From contig NZ_CP069812.1 of NCBI RefSeq assembly GCF_016894385.1, positions 1,860,001-1,924,000 of the forward strand: a stretch of DNA of 64,000 nt, read 5' to 3'. Both the position numbers and the translations under genes were made by a program. Shown here piece after piece: positions 1-10,190 of the stretch (the stretch's first letter is position 1; every line of letters begins with the position of its first letter). The notes under the pieces were generated by a model. It worked only from the letters and a program-made list of their open reading frames with translations, did not search any database and had not been told where the DNA came from. Source of the DNA: Cupriavidus oxalaticus. GTDB taxonomy: Bacteria > Pseudomonadota > Gammaproteobacteria > Burkholderiales > Burkholderiaceae.

Positions 1-165
1 CGCGACCTGGCCGCGGTGCAGGCCATGAGCGACGTGCGGCAGCGCTTTGCCACGCTCGGCGCGGAGCCCGCCGGCGGCTCGCCCGCCGAGGTCGGCGCCT
101 TCCTGCACAAGGAGATCGAGCGCTACGCGAAGATGGTGCGCAGCGGGAAGCTGGCGGTCGAATAG
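1..165 (+). CDS. Bug/TctC-family solute-binding protein, C-terminal end only
   Basis: The reading frame is open from the first base to a TAG at 163-165 and encodes the last 54 residues of a protein whose start lies outside the window. The tail LGAEPAGGSPAEVGAFL followed by EIERYAKMVR is the characteristic C-terminus of Bug (TctC-like) periplasmic receptors, which are very numerous in Burkholderiaceae and bind carboxylates or related small molecules. The ligand cannot be told from this fragment. A noncoding gap of 164 bases follows before the next gene. Confidence 0.85.
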   Translation, partial: RDLAAVQAMSDVRQRFATLGAEPAGGSPAEVGAFLHKEIERYAKMVRSGKLAVE

Positions 166-329
166 GGCATGGGGCGCGGCCTCCGCACGCCCGCGGAGGG
201 CGCCATGCCGGGAGCGCAAGCGGACCATGGGCCATCCAAACCTTCGGCCGGCACGCTGTGGCCGGCCATTTTCTGAGAGCATGGCCCCTGAGGCATAGAA
301 TATTGGTTTCGCGATCAGTACAAGAGACC

Positions 330-827
330 ATGCACCGCACCGACGAATCACTTTCGGAGCAGGAACCGGCAGCCATCCACGAACCCCGACTTTGGCGAGA
401 CAAGGGTTGGACTGCCCGAGTGATCAAGAACGAGGATGGCGACGGCTGGGCTGTCGAAATGATCCGGGATGGCAGCGCAGAACCGGCGCTGGTCGGTCCC
501 TGGACCATGGGACGCAACAAGGTCGATCCGAAGCCGCTCGATGCCACGGCTCACCAAACGCTGGTCAAGACCGCCACCGAAGTCATTCGGCGGCATGAGC
601 AGCAACTGCACGCGCAACTCAACAAGCAGACCAGCTTCGACACCGAATCCGGAGCCGTCACCGTGAAGCTCGTCGTTACGCCGGATGAATTCGAGCCTTT
701 CGGTACGCTTACGGCGGTGGATCCCTTCGGGGATGTGATTGCGACCGTCAAGGTATCGCCAGATTTTCGCCTGACGCGGGACAGCGCCGCCCGCTGGGCG
801 GCTGATGGCTATGGCAAGGTTCGCTGA
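330..827 (+). CDS. hypothetical protein (165 aa)
   Basis: I do not recognise a named family. The protein is soluble, with no signal peptide or membrane segment. The first 35 residues are acidic and probably disordered; a central part reads like a small alpha/beta domain (ARVIKNEDGDGWAVEMIRDG, then VIRRHEQQLHAQLNK, then VTVKLVVTPDEFEPFGTLTAVDPFGDVIA). An upstream in-frame ATG at 258 exists, but the ATG at 330 is preferred because it follows an AAGAGA stretch and the extra residues are low-complexity. The segment VDPFGDVIATVKVSPDFRL looks like a conserved core. Confidence 0.6.
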   Translation: MHRTDESLSEQEPAAIHEPRLWRDKGWTARVIKNEDGDGWAVEMIRDGSAEPALVGPWTMGRNKVDPKPLDATAHQTLVKTATEVIRRHEQQLHAQLNKQTSFDTESGAVTVKLVVTPDEFEPFGTLTAVDPFGDVIATVKVSPDFRLTRDSAARWAADGYGKVR

Positions 828-903
828 CGTCGCACACGGTTCCCCGGAGCGGCCAATAGCCGTTGCTGGAGATTGGTAAGGCACCTGCAATGCCGCCTCC
901 TGG

Positions 904-1170
904 TCAGCCCCCTGGCTGGAAGCGATTGGCGAGTTCTTCGACGATCGAGGCCTGTAGCCTGTCGCGGGAAACCTTGAGTGGATCACGATCCGCGGTCGAT
1001 GCCATCCAACGCTTGAAGTCGACAAACGCGCTTGGACTGATCGTTGTCATCCGAGCCATCCGTCCGGTGACGGAAACGATGGGCGCCGAGAATGGCGCTG
1101 ATCCGAGCAAGACATTGGCGCGTCGCGCCTGGACAGCCCGGAGGGCATCTTCATCGTCGGTCAGTTGAAG
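904..1170 (-). pseudogene. remnant of a nucleotidyltransferase-like protein (C-terminal part)
   Basis: The minus strand encodes APIVSVTGRMARMTTISPSAFVDFKRWMA followed by DRDPLKVSRDRLQASIVEEL and a stop. This resembles the C-terminal third of a bacterial nucleotidyltransferase family (NTP_transf_8-like, from memory), where an FxxFKxWM(A) motif precedes RDPLKxxRDxxQA. The expected several-hundred-residue N-terminal part with the catalytic GS and DxD motifs is missing. Upstream of about 1170 the frame continues for about 50 codons with unrelated, Pro/Arg-rich sequence and has no good ribosome binding site. I read it as a decayed 3' gene fragment. Confidence 0.45.
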
Positions 1171-1294
1171 CGGGTGGGGACCTGAAGGATGGATACGAGG
1201 ATGTCTGGCGCTCGTCCGACGCGGACCGCGCGGTTCAGCCGCCTCCGATCGGCCGGGCACCGCCAGTCCCTGTCCCCTGACCATAGGAGGTGAC

Positions 1295-1627
1295 ATGTCC
1301 GAGGCATTTACCACCTTGTTCTACCTCCTCGTGGGCCATGCGCTCGCCGACTACCCCCTGCAGGGTGACTTCCTGGCCAATGGGAAAAACCGCAACACGC
1401 CCCTCGGCAAGGTTTTCTGGCCACATGCCTTGTTCGCCCATTCGATGATCCATGGCGGATTCGTCGCCGTGATCACCGGCCATGTGTGGCTCGGCATCGC
1501 CGAGGCGGCGATTCACGCGGCCACCGACTGGCTGAAGTGTGAGAAGCGGATCTCGTTGCGCTTGGACCAATTCGTGCACTACGGCTCCAAGGTCGCGTGG
1601 GCGCTCATCACGTGGTGGATGGCATGA
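1295..1627 (+). CDS. DUF3307 family membrane protein
   Basis: This 110-residue protein starts at an ATG preceded by a strong AGGAGG site. The N-terminus FYLLVGHALADYPLQGDFLANGKN is typical of DUF3307 proteins, which are small integral membrane proteins found in phages and on chromosomes, with unknown function. Further conserved features are WPHALFAHSMIHGG and the helix HAATDWLKCEKR, with hydrophobic segments between them and at the C-terminus (VAWALITWWMA). The gene stands alone between a gene remnant and a convergent oxidoreductase gene. Confidence 0.8.
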   Translation: MSEAFTTLFYLLVGHALADYPLQGDFLANGKNRNTPLGKVFWPHALFAHSMIHGGFVAVITGHVWLGIAEAAIHAATDWLKCEKRISLRLDQFVHYGSKVAWALITWWMA

Positions 1628-1692
1628 CGCGTCTCGATCCTGGATCGCCAGCCTTGAACAATTGCCGTCACGCATGCTCGTGCTTGCGCCGC

Positions 1693-2934
1693 TCAATTGC
1701 CGAAGCGGGCCGGATCGTACGGCCGGGGATCCACGTAAGGCGTCTCGCCGTCGATCAGTTCGGCGAGCAGCCGCGCTGTGGCGGGGCCGAGGGTAAAGCC
1801 CTGGTGCGCATGTCCGAAGTGGAACCACAGGCCCGGATGGCGCGGGGCCCGGCCCACTACCGGGCGCATGTCGGCCACGCAGGGCCGCGCGCCCAGCCAG
1901 GGGGTGTCCTCGACGGGGGCGCCGAGCTCCACCAACTCGCTGGCATGGCGCTCGGCCCGCAAAAGCTGCACCGGCGTGGGCGGCGCATCGTGGCGGGCGA
2001 ATTCCGCGCCCGTGGTGAGGCGCAGGCCCCGCTTCATCGGCGCCAGCAAGAGGCCGTTCTCGGTATCGAGCAGCGGCAGCCTGGGCATCGCCGGGGCCGC
2101 ATAGTGGCGGTGGTAGCCTCGCTTCACGAACAGCGGAATCCGGTATCCGAGCGGCCGGGTCAGCGCCGGCGTCCACGGGCCCAGCGCAATGACCGCATGC
2201 TGCGCCGTGACCACGCCGTCGTCCGTTGACACACTCCAGCCGCCGCCGGCAGGCCTGAGCGTACTGGCGTCGCCGCGGCTGAGGATGCCGCCGGCGTTCT
2301 GGTAGCAGGCGGCATAGCGGTGGACCAGCTCGCCGGGGTCGGCGACGGTCCACGGATCGCGCCAATGGACCGCGCCGGCCAGTGCCCCGTGCAGGGCCGG
2401 CTCCGCGGCGGCGAGGGCGGTGCCGTCCAGGATCCGGCAATCGAGGCCGTGCTCCCGCGAGAGCGCTGCGGCCTTTGCCGCCTCGCGGTCGAACGCCGCG
2501 CTGGTGCGGTAAGCCTGCAGCCATCCCTGCTTGCTGACCAGGTCCTGCGCGCCCGCCAGCGCGATCAGGCGTTCGTGCTCGGCCAGGCAGTGCCGGATCA
2601 GCGCGCTGTATGCAGTGACCGTCGCCGCATAGCGGCCGGGTGCCGATTCGTGCCAGTAGCGGACCAGCGCCGGCAGCAGGCCGGCGAGCGCCCGCGGATG
2701 GTAATGGACATCGTTGCCCTGGCGCGCCATCACCCGCAGCACCGCAGTCCACTCGCGCGGGAAGGCATAAGGCTGCACCGCCTCGCGCTGGATGATGCCG
2801 GCATTGCCGTAAGAGGTTTCACGGCCGGGTGCCTGCCGGTCGACCAGCACCACCGTGTGGCCGCGCTGGCGCAGCGCCAGCGCCGTGCAGACGCCAATCA
2901 TGCCGGCGCCGAGTACCAGGATGTCTTTGCTCAT
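1693..2934 (-). CDS. D-amino-acid dehydrogenase-like FAD oxidoreductase
   Basis: A 413-residue flavoprotein of the DAO/DadA superfamily. It begins with an FAD-binding Rossmann motif (GAGMIG at residues 9-14) and has the DadA-like segment ETSYGNAGIIQ shortly after. The C-terminal FAD-contacting region contains GARPCVADMRPVVGRAP and WFHFGHAHQGFTLGPATARLLAELI. Members oxidise D-amino acids or other amines and pass electrons to quinones. The substrate here is not evident, and no racemase is adjacent. The ATG at 2934 follows GGAAAGG; a longer in-frame start at 3063 adds an unconserved Arg/Pro-rich leader and is rejected. Confidence 0.85.
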   Translation of the reverse strand: MSKDILVLGAGMIGVCTALALRQRGHTVVLVDRQAPGRETSYGNAGIIQREAVQPYAFPREWTAVLRVMARQGNDVHYHPRALAGLLPALVRYWHESAPGRYAATVTAYSALIRHCLAEHERLIALAGAQDLVSKQGWLQAYRTSAAFDREAAKAAALSREHGLDCRILDGTALAAAEPALHGALAGAVHWRDPWTVADPGELVHRYAACYQNAGGILSRGDASTLRPAGGGWSVSTDDGVVTAQHAVIALGPWTPALTRPLGYRIPLFVKRGYHRHYAAPAMPRLPLLDTENGLLLAPMKRGLRLTTGAEFARHDAPPTPVQLLRAERHASELVELGAPVEDTPWLGARPCVADMRPVVGRAPRHPGLWFHFGHAHQGFTLGPATARLLAELIDGETPYVDPRPYDPARFGN

Positions 2935-3168
2935 GCGGGGGGTCTGCCTTTCCTGCAACGTTGATCCGATGCCCCGATTCTGCAACGCCGGCGTACGGGG
3001 CGGAACTGGCATCGGCAGCAATGGATTGAATTCCCGATTGCTTCTTCGGCCATCGATTCGCACTTGCCCTGTCGATCACTTACCCGCATCGATGCGCATG
3101 ATGGCTTGCGCCAGGTGCCGGACGAAGGCGCGGCCCGCGGGCGGCAGGTTGCGTCGGGCCAGCGTCCG

Positions 3169-4059
3169 CTATTCTTCACCACTAAGCTGCTCGAGGCGCC
3201 GCCGGAAATCTCGAGGAGATTCGCCTGTTTCACGTTTGAAGAACCTGGTGAAGTAGGCCGGATCTGAGAAGCCGATGGCGTATGAGAGCTCGCTGATGGA
3301 CATCGAGGTGTACGCCAGGCTCCGCTTGGCCTCGAGGAGCAGGCGTTCATGTACAAGGTCCAACGCCGACTTCTGCGCAATGCGGCGGCACAGAAAGTTG
3401 AGATGCGCAGTAGTAATGCCAAGCTCCCTGGCATAGCGGTCCAACGCGTAGTGCTTATCCCACCACTGGTCCAGCAAGTCGGTGAAGCGTAGATAGAGCG
3501 GGTTATCTTTCACTCCGCGCGCACCTTGCGGTCGGCACTGCTGAATTTTCCTTGCCAGCAGCACGATAACGGTGGAGAGCAATGACTCCACCAGCAGGTG
3601 CCGGTGCGGTGCGCCACCCCGATACTCGCGAACGAAGGCAGAAAATGCGGAGGCAAGGCAAGTGCTGTCTTCGTCGCTTCCTACGGTATGCAGGAATGGA
3701 TGGGAGAACCAGCCTGGCCCGCCCTCCATTGTCTGTGCCAGTCTCACGACGAACGGATAGGCGACGGTCACGACGTAACCGATGGCGTCAGGGCTGAACT
3801 TGAAGCCATGGACGAAATTTTGCGGAACGAGGAGCATTCGTCCGCTTTCCATGTCGCTCTCCTCTCCATCCAGGTGGAGTTGCGCGATGCCTCGCTGCAG
3901 ATAGAGAACCTGCAGCAGACCAGCGTGCTGGTGCGGCTTGATGTGCCAGTCGTGAAGTCGGCTCCGTGCCTCAATAGACTCGCAATGCATCATATCCGGC
4001 ATGGGCCAGACCTCCTGTTCGCCGTAGAGCATGTAGATGGGGACGCGCGGGCTTTTCAT
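3169..4059 (-). CDS. pobR: AraC-family activator of 4-hydroxybenzoate hydroxylase
   Basis: A 296-residue AraC/XylS-type regulator. The N-terminal half is a cupin-like effector domain (WHIKPHQHAGLLQVLYLQRG). The C-terminal half carries two helix-turn-helix motifs, ending with SISELSYAIGFSDPAYFTRFFKRETGESPRDFRRR. It lies head-to-head with pobA across a 363-bp intergenic region, the arrangement known for AraC-type PobR regulators that activate pobA in response to 4-hydroxybenzoate. Assignment rests on domain type plus this context. Direct repeats in the intergenic region are candidate binding sites. Confidence 0.85.
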   Translation of the reverse strand: MKSPRVPIYMLYGEQEVWPMPDMMHCESIEARSRLHDWHIKPHQHAGLLQVLYLQRGIAQLHLDGEESDMESGRMLLVPQNFVHGFKFSPDAIGYVVTVAYPFVVRLAQTMEGGPGWFSHPFLHTVGSDEDSTCLASAFSAFVREYRGGAPHRHLLVESLLSTVIVLLARKIQQCRPQGARGVKDNPLYLRFTDLLDQWWDKHYALDRYARELGITTAHLNFLCRRIAQKSALDLVHERLLLEAKRSLAYTSMSISELSYAIGFSDPAYFTRFFKRETGESPRDFRRRLEQLSGEE

Positions 4060-4138
4060 GTTCCTCCTCCGTTTCCGATCCTGGCGGCGGTTTCCCGAAG
4101 AAGATAACTCCTGTCGGGGCAGTCAGCAGTGGCATGTT

Positions 4139-4261
4139 CGAAAAGTACAAGTGATTGCGTCGAATGTGCAAGTCGAGCGTCCTGACGAACGGGACAGTCT
4201 GCCTGCATGCGCACTTGAAAGTCATTTCCAGGTCGTTGGTATAGCCACGAAAAGTACAAGT
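4139..4261. promoter_or_regulatory. direct repeats in the pobR-pobA intergenic region (candidate PobR operators)
   Basis: The 14-mer CGAAAAGTACAAGT occurs exactly twice, at 4139-4152 and 4248-4261, 109 bp apart and in the same orientation. A degenerate version (CGAATGTGCAAGT) begins near 4160. AraC-type activators bind direct repeats, so these are likely PobR sites controlling divergent pobR and pobA. The repeats are seen; the binding is inferred. Confidence 0.5.
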
Positions 4262-4401
4262 TTTTGTCTTGATCGTACATTCCGGTTGATGGTCCCGGGT
4301 GCAAGAATTCACCAGCACACAAGAGGCTGCGTCCCCCTCGGATCCGCATCGAATGCAGGTCATCTGCATCTGCCGCGCGATCGATACGCAAGCCGTAATG
4401 A

Positions 4402-5610
<1,209 letters not shown>

Positions 5611-5778
5611 ACCCAGCTTCCCGATTTCCATCTTTCAGAGCATTCCTTCGAGAGGGAGGGAGTGCGCTCATTCGTACAAGATGAACCGCAGTTCACCTAA
5701 AAAGCAGGCATACGCATAGCGAACATAGAGTCAAAAAAAGACCGAGTTCCATTCCATGTTGTTATACGGAGAGACATC

Positions 5779-7155
5779 GTGCCCCCAAGCCAGAAATCAA
5801 CCGCGAGCGCCGCGGTAGATGTGCAGGCGGTTATCAATAACCACCCGTTTTCCTCGTTTCAGTGGTTCGTCTTCGCCATGTGCTTTGTCATCGTGCTGCT
5901 CGACGGCTTCGACACGGCAGCCATTGGCTTCATCGCACCATCCCTGATCGCTGAGTGGGGTATTGGCCGGCCCGCGCTTGCGCCGGTGCTGAGCGCGGCC
6001 CTGTTTGGCCTGGCGGGGGGTGCCCTCGTCGCCGGCCCGCTTTCAGACCGCCTGGGCCGCCGGGTGATGCTCATCATCTCCGTCGGGATCTTTGGCGTTG
6101 CCTGTCTGGCATCCGGTTACGCGGGAACGCTCACTCAGTTGACGATTCTCCGGTTCATTACCGGCCTGGGGCTTGGGGCAGCCATGCCTAACACTGTGAC
6201 GCTGATGAGCGAGTTCTGCCCGGACAAGCGCCGAGCCGCAATCGTGAATCTGATGTTCTGCGGTTTCCCGCTGGGCGCAGCCTTTGGTGGATTCCTGGCG
6301 GCCTGGATGATTCCGACCTTCGGCTGGCGCAGTGTTCTCCACCTTGGCGGCGTGGCACCGCTGGTTCTTCTGGTGTTCCTTGTGATTCTGCTTCCTGAGT
6401 CGGTTCGCTACATGGCTGCAAAGAGGAAATCGCAGGCGAAGATTCGCCAGACGCTTGAGCGCATCGCCGGCACGCGCGTCGAGGCGGCTGAGTTTGTCGC
6501 TATCGAGCCTGCTGAAACCGCCGGCCAGGCAGGGATCCGCGTGGTTCTGTCCCGCAAGTATGCCGTTGGCTCTGTCATGCTGTGGGTGGCCTACTTCATG
6601 GGCCTGGTCATTTTCTACGCGTCGATCAACTGGATGCCCATCCTGCTGAAAGAGGCGGGCCTGACGCAGAAAACGGCCACGCTCATCTCGGCACTGTTCC
6701 CTCTGGGTGGTATCGGCGCTGTGCTTTGCGGCGTCCTGATGGACAAGTTCAACGCCAATCGCGTCATCGCCATCTGCTATGCGTTGACTGCAATCTCCGT
6801 GTACGGCATCGGACAGGCGGTTGGCAATGTGGGCCTGCTGGTATTGGTCGTCTTCCTCGCCGGCGTGCTCATGAACACGGCGCAGTCCTCGATGCCAGCA
6901 CTTGCCGCGGCATTCTATCCGACTGCCGGCCGCGGTACTGGCGTCGCATGGATGCTGGGCATTGGTCGCTTTGGCGGGATTGCAGGTTCGTTCCTGGTAG
7001 CCGAGCTCGCCCGCCTGCATGTCGGGTTCACCGGCATCTTCGCCATCGTGGCTGTTGCCGGCCTCATATCCTGCATCGCGCTGACCATTAAACAAGCAGC
7101 AAATCCGAGGGCGTCAGCAGCGCGCTTCAACTCGAGCGAAGCCGTCGGCCACTAA
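5779..7155 (+). CDS. pcaK: 4-hydroxybenzoate/aromatic acid transporter (MFS, AAHS family)
   Basis: A 458-residue major facilitator with 12 predicted membrane segments. The aromatic acid:H+ symporter signature DGFDTAAIGF lies in the first segment, and the loop 2-3 motif GPLSDRLGRR follows. The gene starts at GTG 5779 behind GGAGAGA, 168 bp downstream of pobA in the same direction, so it most likely imports 4-hydroxybenzoate or protocatechuate for PobA and the downstream pathway. The ring-cleavage pca genes are not in the window. The exact substrate is inferred from position. Confidence 0.88.
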   Translation: MPPSQKSTASAAVDVQAVINNHPFSSFQWFVFAMCFVIVLLDGFDTAAIGFIAPSLIAEWGIGRPALAPVLSAALFGLAGGALVAGPLSDRLGRRVMLIISVGIFGVACLASGYAGTLTQLTILRFITGLGLGAAMPNTVTLMSEFCPDKRRAAIVNLMFCGFPLGAAFGGFLAAWMIPTFGWRSVLHLGGVAPLVLLVFLVILLPESVRYMAAKRKSQAKIRQTLERIAGTRVEAAEFVAIEPAETAGQAGIRVVLSRKYAVGSVMLWVAYFMGLVIFYASINWMPILLKEAGLTQKTATLISALFPLGGIGAVLCGVLMDKFNANRVIAICYALTAISVYGIGQAVGNVGLLVLVVFLAGVLMNTAQSSMPALAAAFYPTAGRGTGVAWMLGIGRFGGIAGSFLVAELARLHVGFTGIFAIVAVAGLISCIALTIKQAANPRASAARFNSSEAVGH

Positions 7156-7360
7156 TCGCCCAGCTTCTTCCGCGGTAGCCTAAGCCTCTGATTCAAAAAA
7201 GAAATTGATCGACGGGCAGGGCAGCGGTGGCCGTGCAGGCTGTTGCGCAATGGCGCCAGCGATGTGTTTGCATTCGCACTACGCCACTTCCCGACCTAAT
7301 ATAGCCATGCCATGGGCGGCACGGGGGGCTACCTATGATGGTCGGTCTGGCGGTCTTGCC

Positions 7361-9682
7361 ATGTTGACGCGCAGGGCTTTCCTGCTTGGCGGCGCGGGCG
7401 CTGCCGGTGCGCTGGTGATCGGATGGGCGTGGCTGCCGCCGCGCCAGCGGCTGGCGGGCGATCCGCCGCCGGTGCGCGACGGGCAGTTCGCGCTGAACGG
7501 CTGGGTCAAGGTGGCGTCCGACAACACCGTGACGGTGGTGATGAGCAAGGCCGAGATGGGGCAGGGCGTGCATACCGGCGCGGCCATGCTGCTGGCCGAG
7601 GAGATGGAGGCCGACTGGTCGCAGATCCGCGTCGAGCCGTCGCCCGTCGACAACCTGTACAACAACATCGAGGGCGTGGTCACTAACCTGCCGTTCCGGC
7701 CCGACGACAAGGGGTGGCCCAGGCGCGCCGCGGAATGGTTCACGCGCAAGGGCGTGCGCGAGGTGGGCATGATGTTCACCGGCGGCTCCACCAGCATCAG
7801 GGACCTGTGGCATCCGATGCGCGAGGCCGGCGCCGCCGCCCGCATGATGCTGTGCGCGGCAGCGGCGAAGCAGTGGGACGTCAAGGCCGAAGAATGCCGC
7901 GCGCAGGCCGGCAAGGTGGTGCACCCGTCGGGACGCAGCGCCACCTTCGGCGAACTGGCCGCGGCTGCCGCGCGCGAGGCTTTGCCACGCAAGGTGGAAC
8001 TGAAGGACCCGGCCAGCTACAGGCTCATCGGCACCCGCGCGGCGCGCCTTGATGCCCCTGCCAAGCTCCACGGCAAGGCCAGTTTCGGCATCGACGTGGT
8101 GGCGGATGCGATGGTCTACGCCAGCGTGCAGATGTGCCCGACGCTGGGCGGCAAGCTGCAGGGCTCCCCGCCGGACGACGTGAAGACGCTGCCCGGCGTG
8201 CTCGACGTCGTCCCGCTGCCTCCGTTCCCGGGCGGCAGCGGCGGGGTGGCGGTGATCGCCAGCGATGCGTGGATCGCCATGCAGGCGGCGGAAAAGGTCC
8301 AGTGCAAATGGGACGAAGGAGAAGCGGCGAAGCTGTCGAGCGACGGCATCCGCGACACGCTGGTGAAGGCGCTCGACGCCTCCGGCCCGCGCGTCTGGCA
8401 CGAGCATGGCGACGGGCGCGCCATGCAGCAGGGCAAGCCCGGCATCCAGGTCTTGTACTCGGCGCCATACCTTGCGCATGCCGCGCTGGAGCCGGTCAAC
8501 TGCACGGTGCTGGTCGAGGACGGCCGCGCCGTCGTGTGGGCCGCCACGCAGATGCCCGGGCTGGCGCGCCGCTGCGTGGCGAAGACCCTCAAGCTGGACA
8601 CGGACCAGGTCGAACTGCGCCAGCTATCCATCGGCGGTGCCTTCGGGCGCCGGCTGGAAGTCGATTTCATCTGCCAGGCGGCCGCCATCGCCGCGAAGCG
8701 CAAGGGCGTGCCGGTGCAGACGATCTGGTCGCGCCCCGAGGACATGCGGCATGACTTCTACCGTCCGGCCAGCGTGTCGCGCTTTGAGGCGTGGCTGGAC
8801 GGGAACCGCAAGGTCATCGCCGTGCGCAATATCTCGGCCAGCCAGTCGGTGCTGGAGAGCACCGCGAAACGCAACTTCGGGCTGCCGGACATCTTCGTGT
8901 CGCGGCTGGACAAGTCGACGGTGGAAGGGGCGTTCGACCAGGCTTATGACTGGCCGGACGTGTGGGTCGGCCACCAGAGCGTGGATCTTGCCATTCCGGT
9001 CGGCTACTGGCGCTCGGTGGGGCACTCGCACCATGCCTTCTTCATGGAGAGCTTTGTCGACGAGCTGGCGGCGGCGGTCGGCAAGGATCCGCTCGACTAC
9101 CGCTTGAGCCTGCTCAGGGATGAGCGCCAGCGCGCGGTGCTGGAGCAGGCAGGGAAAATGTCGGGCTGGGGCCAGCCCTTGCGCAAGAAGCCCGGCGTGG
9201 TGAAGGTGGGGCGCGGGGTGGCTCTGCACGAGTCGTTCGGCAGCGTGGTGGCGCAGGTCGCCGAGGTGTCGGTGGACAGCGCGGGGCAGGTCCGCGTGGA
9301 TCGCGTCTTCTGCGCCATCGATTGCGGCATGCCGGTCAACCCGACCCTGATCGAGCAGCAGGTAGAGGGCGGCGTCGTGTTCGGGCTGTCGGCAGCGCTG
9401 TGGCAGAAGATCACGCTGGAGGCAGGCAAGGTGAAGGAGGACTACTACACCGCGTTTCCGGCCATGCGCCTGCGCGATTGCCCGGACATCCAGGTGCACG
9501 TCATGCCTTCGACGGGCCCGCCACAGGGCGTGGGCGAGTCCACCACGCCGCCGATCGCGCCGGCGGTGGCGAACGCCTTGTTCCAGGCGACCGGCGAACG
9601 CCTGCGCGACCTGCCGTTGCTGAAGACCCTGCCGCCTTCCGGAGCCTGCGATGCCAGACCAACAGCTCAGTGTCAACGGTAA
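7361..9682 (+). CDS. molybdenum hydroxylase large subunit (xanthine dehydrogenase family, IorB-like)
   Basis: A 773-residue molybdopterin-binding subunit. It begins with a twin-arginine signal (LTRRAFLLGG plus a hydrophobic stretch), so the enzyme is probably exported folded with its partner. Family motifs include GAFGRRLEVDFICQAA and, near the C-terminus, PPQGVGESTTPPIAP, whose Glu (about 726) is the expected active-site base. The large subunit precedes the small one and overlaps it by 32 bases. The overall form matches isoquinoline 1-oxidoreductase beta-type proteins, but the substrate is unknown. Longer in-frame starts upstream lack a conserved leader; ATG 7361 puts the Tat motif at the N-terminus. 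Confidence 0.88.
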   Translation: MLTRRAFLLGGAGAAGALVIGWAWLPPRQRLAGDPPPVRDGQFALNGWVKVASDNTVTVVMSKAEMGQGVHTGAAMLLAEEMEADWSQIRVEPSPVDNLYNNIEGVVTNLPFRPDDKGWPRRAAEWFTRKGVREVGMMFTGGSTSIRDLWHPMREAGAAARMMLCAAAAKQWDVKAEECRAQAGKVVHPSGRSATFGELAAAAAREALPRKVELKDPASYRLIGTRAARLDAPAKLHGKASFGIDVVADAMVYASVQMCPTLGGKLQGSPPDDVKTLPGVLDVVPLPPFPGGSGGVAVIASDAWIAMQAAEKVQCKWDEGEAAKLSSDGIRDTLVKALDASGPRVWHEHGDGRAMQQGKPGIQVLYSAPYLAHAALEPVNCTVLVEDGRAVVWAATQMPGLARRCVAKTLKLDTDQVELRQLSIGGAFGRRLEVDFICQAAAIAAKRKGVPVQTIWSRPEDMRHDFYRPASVSRFEAWLDGNRKVIAVRNISASQSVLESTAKRNFGLPDIFVSRLDKSTVEGAFDQAYDWPDVWVGHQSVDLAIPVGYWRSVGHSHHAFFMESFVDELAAAVGKDPLDYRLSLLRDERQRAVLEQAGKMSGWGQPLRKKPGVVKVGRGVALHESFGSVVAQVAEVSVDSAGQVRVDRVFCAIDCGMPVNPTLIEQQVEGGVVFGLSAALWQKITLEAGKVKEDYYTAFPAMRLRDCPDIQVHVMPSTGPPQGVGESTTPPIAPAVANALFQATGERLRDLPLLKTLPPSGACDARPTAQCQR

Positions 9683-10115
9683 GCGCGTCGACATCCGCTC
9701 TGACGGCTGCACGCCGCTGTTGTGGGTGCTGCGCTGCGAGCTGAAGCTGACGGGCACCAAGTTCGGCTGCGGCGTGGGCGTGTGCGGCGCCTGCGCGGTG
9801 CATGTCGACGGCAAGATGCTGCTGTCGTGCCAGCACCAGGCGAGCGAGATGGCAGGCAAGCGGATCGTCACCATCGAAGGACTCGACGGCCCCGAGGCGA
9901 GCGCCCTGCGGGCGGCCTGGCTCAAGCACGAGGTCGTGCAGTGCGGCTACTGCCAGAGCGCGCAACTGATGGCAGCGAGCGCGCTGCTCAGGCGCACCCG
10001 CAATCCGAAGGAAACCGAGATCGTCGACCAGATGAGCTGCGTGCTCTGCCGTTGCGGCACGTATACGCGGATCAGGCGGGCCATTGCGGCAGCCGTGGAG
10101 ATGTTGAGAGGCTGA
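9651..10115 (+). CDS. molybdenum hydroxylase [2Fe-2S] subunit (IorA-like)
   Basis: A 154-residue iron-sulfur subunit with two [2Fe-2S] domains. The plant-type ferredoxin domain has Cys ligands in FGCGVGVCGACAVHVDG and a following LSC; the C-terminal helical domain has VQCGYCQSAQ and CVLCRCGTYTRI. It passes electrons from the molybdenum site of the preceding gene product to an outside acceptor. It has no signal of its own, so it would be carried across the membrane by the Tat signal of the large subunit. No FAD subunit or cytochrome c gene follows, so the acceptor is not obvious. Confidence 0.92.
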   Translation: MPDQQLSVNGKRVDIRSDGCTPLLWVLRCELKLTGTKFGCGVGVCGACAVHVDGKMLLSCQHQASEMAGKRIVTIEGLDGPEASALRAAWLKHEVVQCGYCQSAQLMAASALLRRTRNPKETEIVDQMSCVLCRCGTYTRIRRAIAAAVEMLRG

Positions 10116-10190
10116 GGCAGCATCGCTGCCGACAGTCGCGCGTGGCCGCAATGCCGTGCAGACGAGCTGGAAGTCTTGGGGAGGACGGCG

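Noticed and set aside
863..1168. A 101-codon plus-strand frame
   Set aside because: It is antisense to the nucleotidyltransferase-like remnant, which carries recognisable conserved residues.
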